Of a DNA stretch of 24,866 nt, positions 24,660 through 24,866 are shown piece by piece (position 1 is the stretch's first letter; each line of letters starts with the position of its first letter). The translations under genes and the position numbers were made by a program. This stretch comes from CAYXGZ01 sp964464755. Its GTDB lineage: Bacteria > Planctomycetota > MHYJ01 > JACPRB01. A model generated the notes under the pieces. It had not been told where the DNA came from and ran no database searches. It saw only the letters and a list, made by a program, of their open reading frames with translations. Where the stretch lies: positions 1 to 24,866 of the forward strand of contig CAYXGZ010000050.1 in the NCBI GenBank assembly GCA_964464755.1, in the 5' to 3' direction.

Positions 24660-24866
<207 letters not shown>

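Overview
The window is a very GC-rich bacterial chromosomal segment with dense coding, strong third-position G/C bias, and no tRNA, rRNA, insertion sequence or CRISPR array that I can see. The gene content fits a Gram-negative-type (diderm) member of the Planctomycetota or a related phylum: an ECF sigma factor next to an anti-sigma factor fused to VIT and vWA domains, a split DUF2135 partner, a zinc-ribbon protein with MshEN-like repeats, many outer-envelope lipoproteins, and a Rieske/cytochrome b6-type complex with an oversized multihaem cytochrome. The phylum is inferred from gene style, not from a marker gene.

Layout. 1-954: the 3' end of uvrA overlapping ybeY by 4 bp. 1025-4985: a predicted outer-membrane beta-barrel protein and two tandem paralogous lipoproteins, each with seven PD40/TolB-like blades. 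4989-7199, minus strand: a trypsin/HtrA-like exported protease, then a NUDIX hydrolase overlapping a small MshEN-repeat/zinc-ribbon protein. 7312-9849: gyrA, divergent from the protease. 9908-15657: an ECF sigma factor, a 1195-residue membrane anti-sigma/VIT/vWA fusion and a TPR-DUF2135 protein. 15706-24160: a respiratory operon encoding a membrane HEAT-repeat protein, a Rieske protein, a cytochrome b6-type subunit, a subunit IV-like protein with extra membrane helices, a 1373-residue octahaem cytochrome c with a long coiled coil, and a cupredoxin lipoprotein. 24327-end: groES and the first 69 codons of groEL.

How the genes work together. The respiratory operon reads as one quinol-oxidising complex. 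Quinol is oxidised at cytochrome b/Rieske, electrons pass to the membrane-tethered octahaem protein that takes the place of cytochrome c1/f, and perhaps on to a blue-copper lipoprotein. Cytochrome b keeps the cysteine that holds haem ci in b6f complexes. The sigma/anti-sigma/VIT-vWA/TPR-DUF2135 group looks like an envelope-sensing signalling unit.

Two non-coding observations stand out. First, the groES leader can fold into a long imperfect helix of about 18 bp whose base pairs the groES Shine-Dalgarno sequence with a complementary hexamer at the predicted transcript 5' end. This is a candidate RNA thermometer or other translational switch, and no CIRCE operator is visible. Second, gyrA, the NUDIX gene and the HEAT/bc operon each have a sigma70-like promoter (TTGnnn-N17-TAnnnT) whose -10 box lies only 6-12 nt before the start codon, with no Shine-Dalgarno, which predicts leaderless transcripts. 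A second PD40 gene may share this but lacks a good -35.
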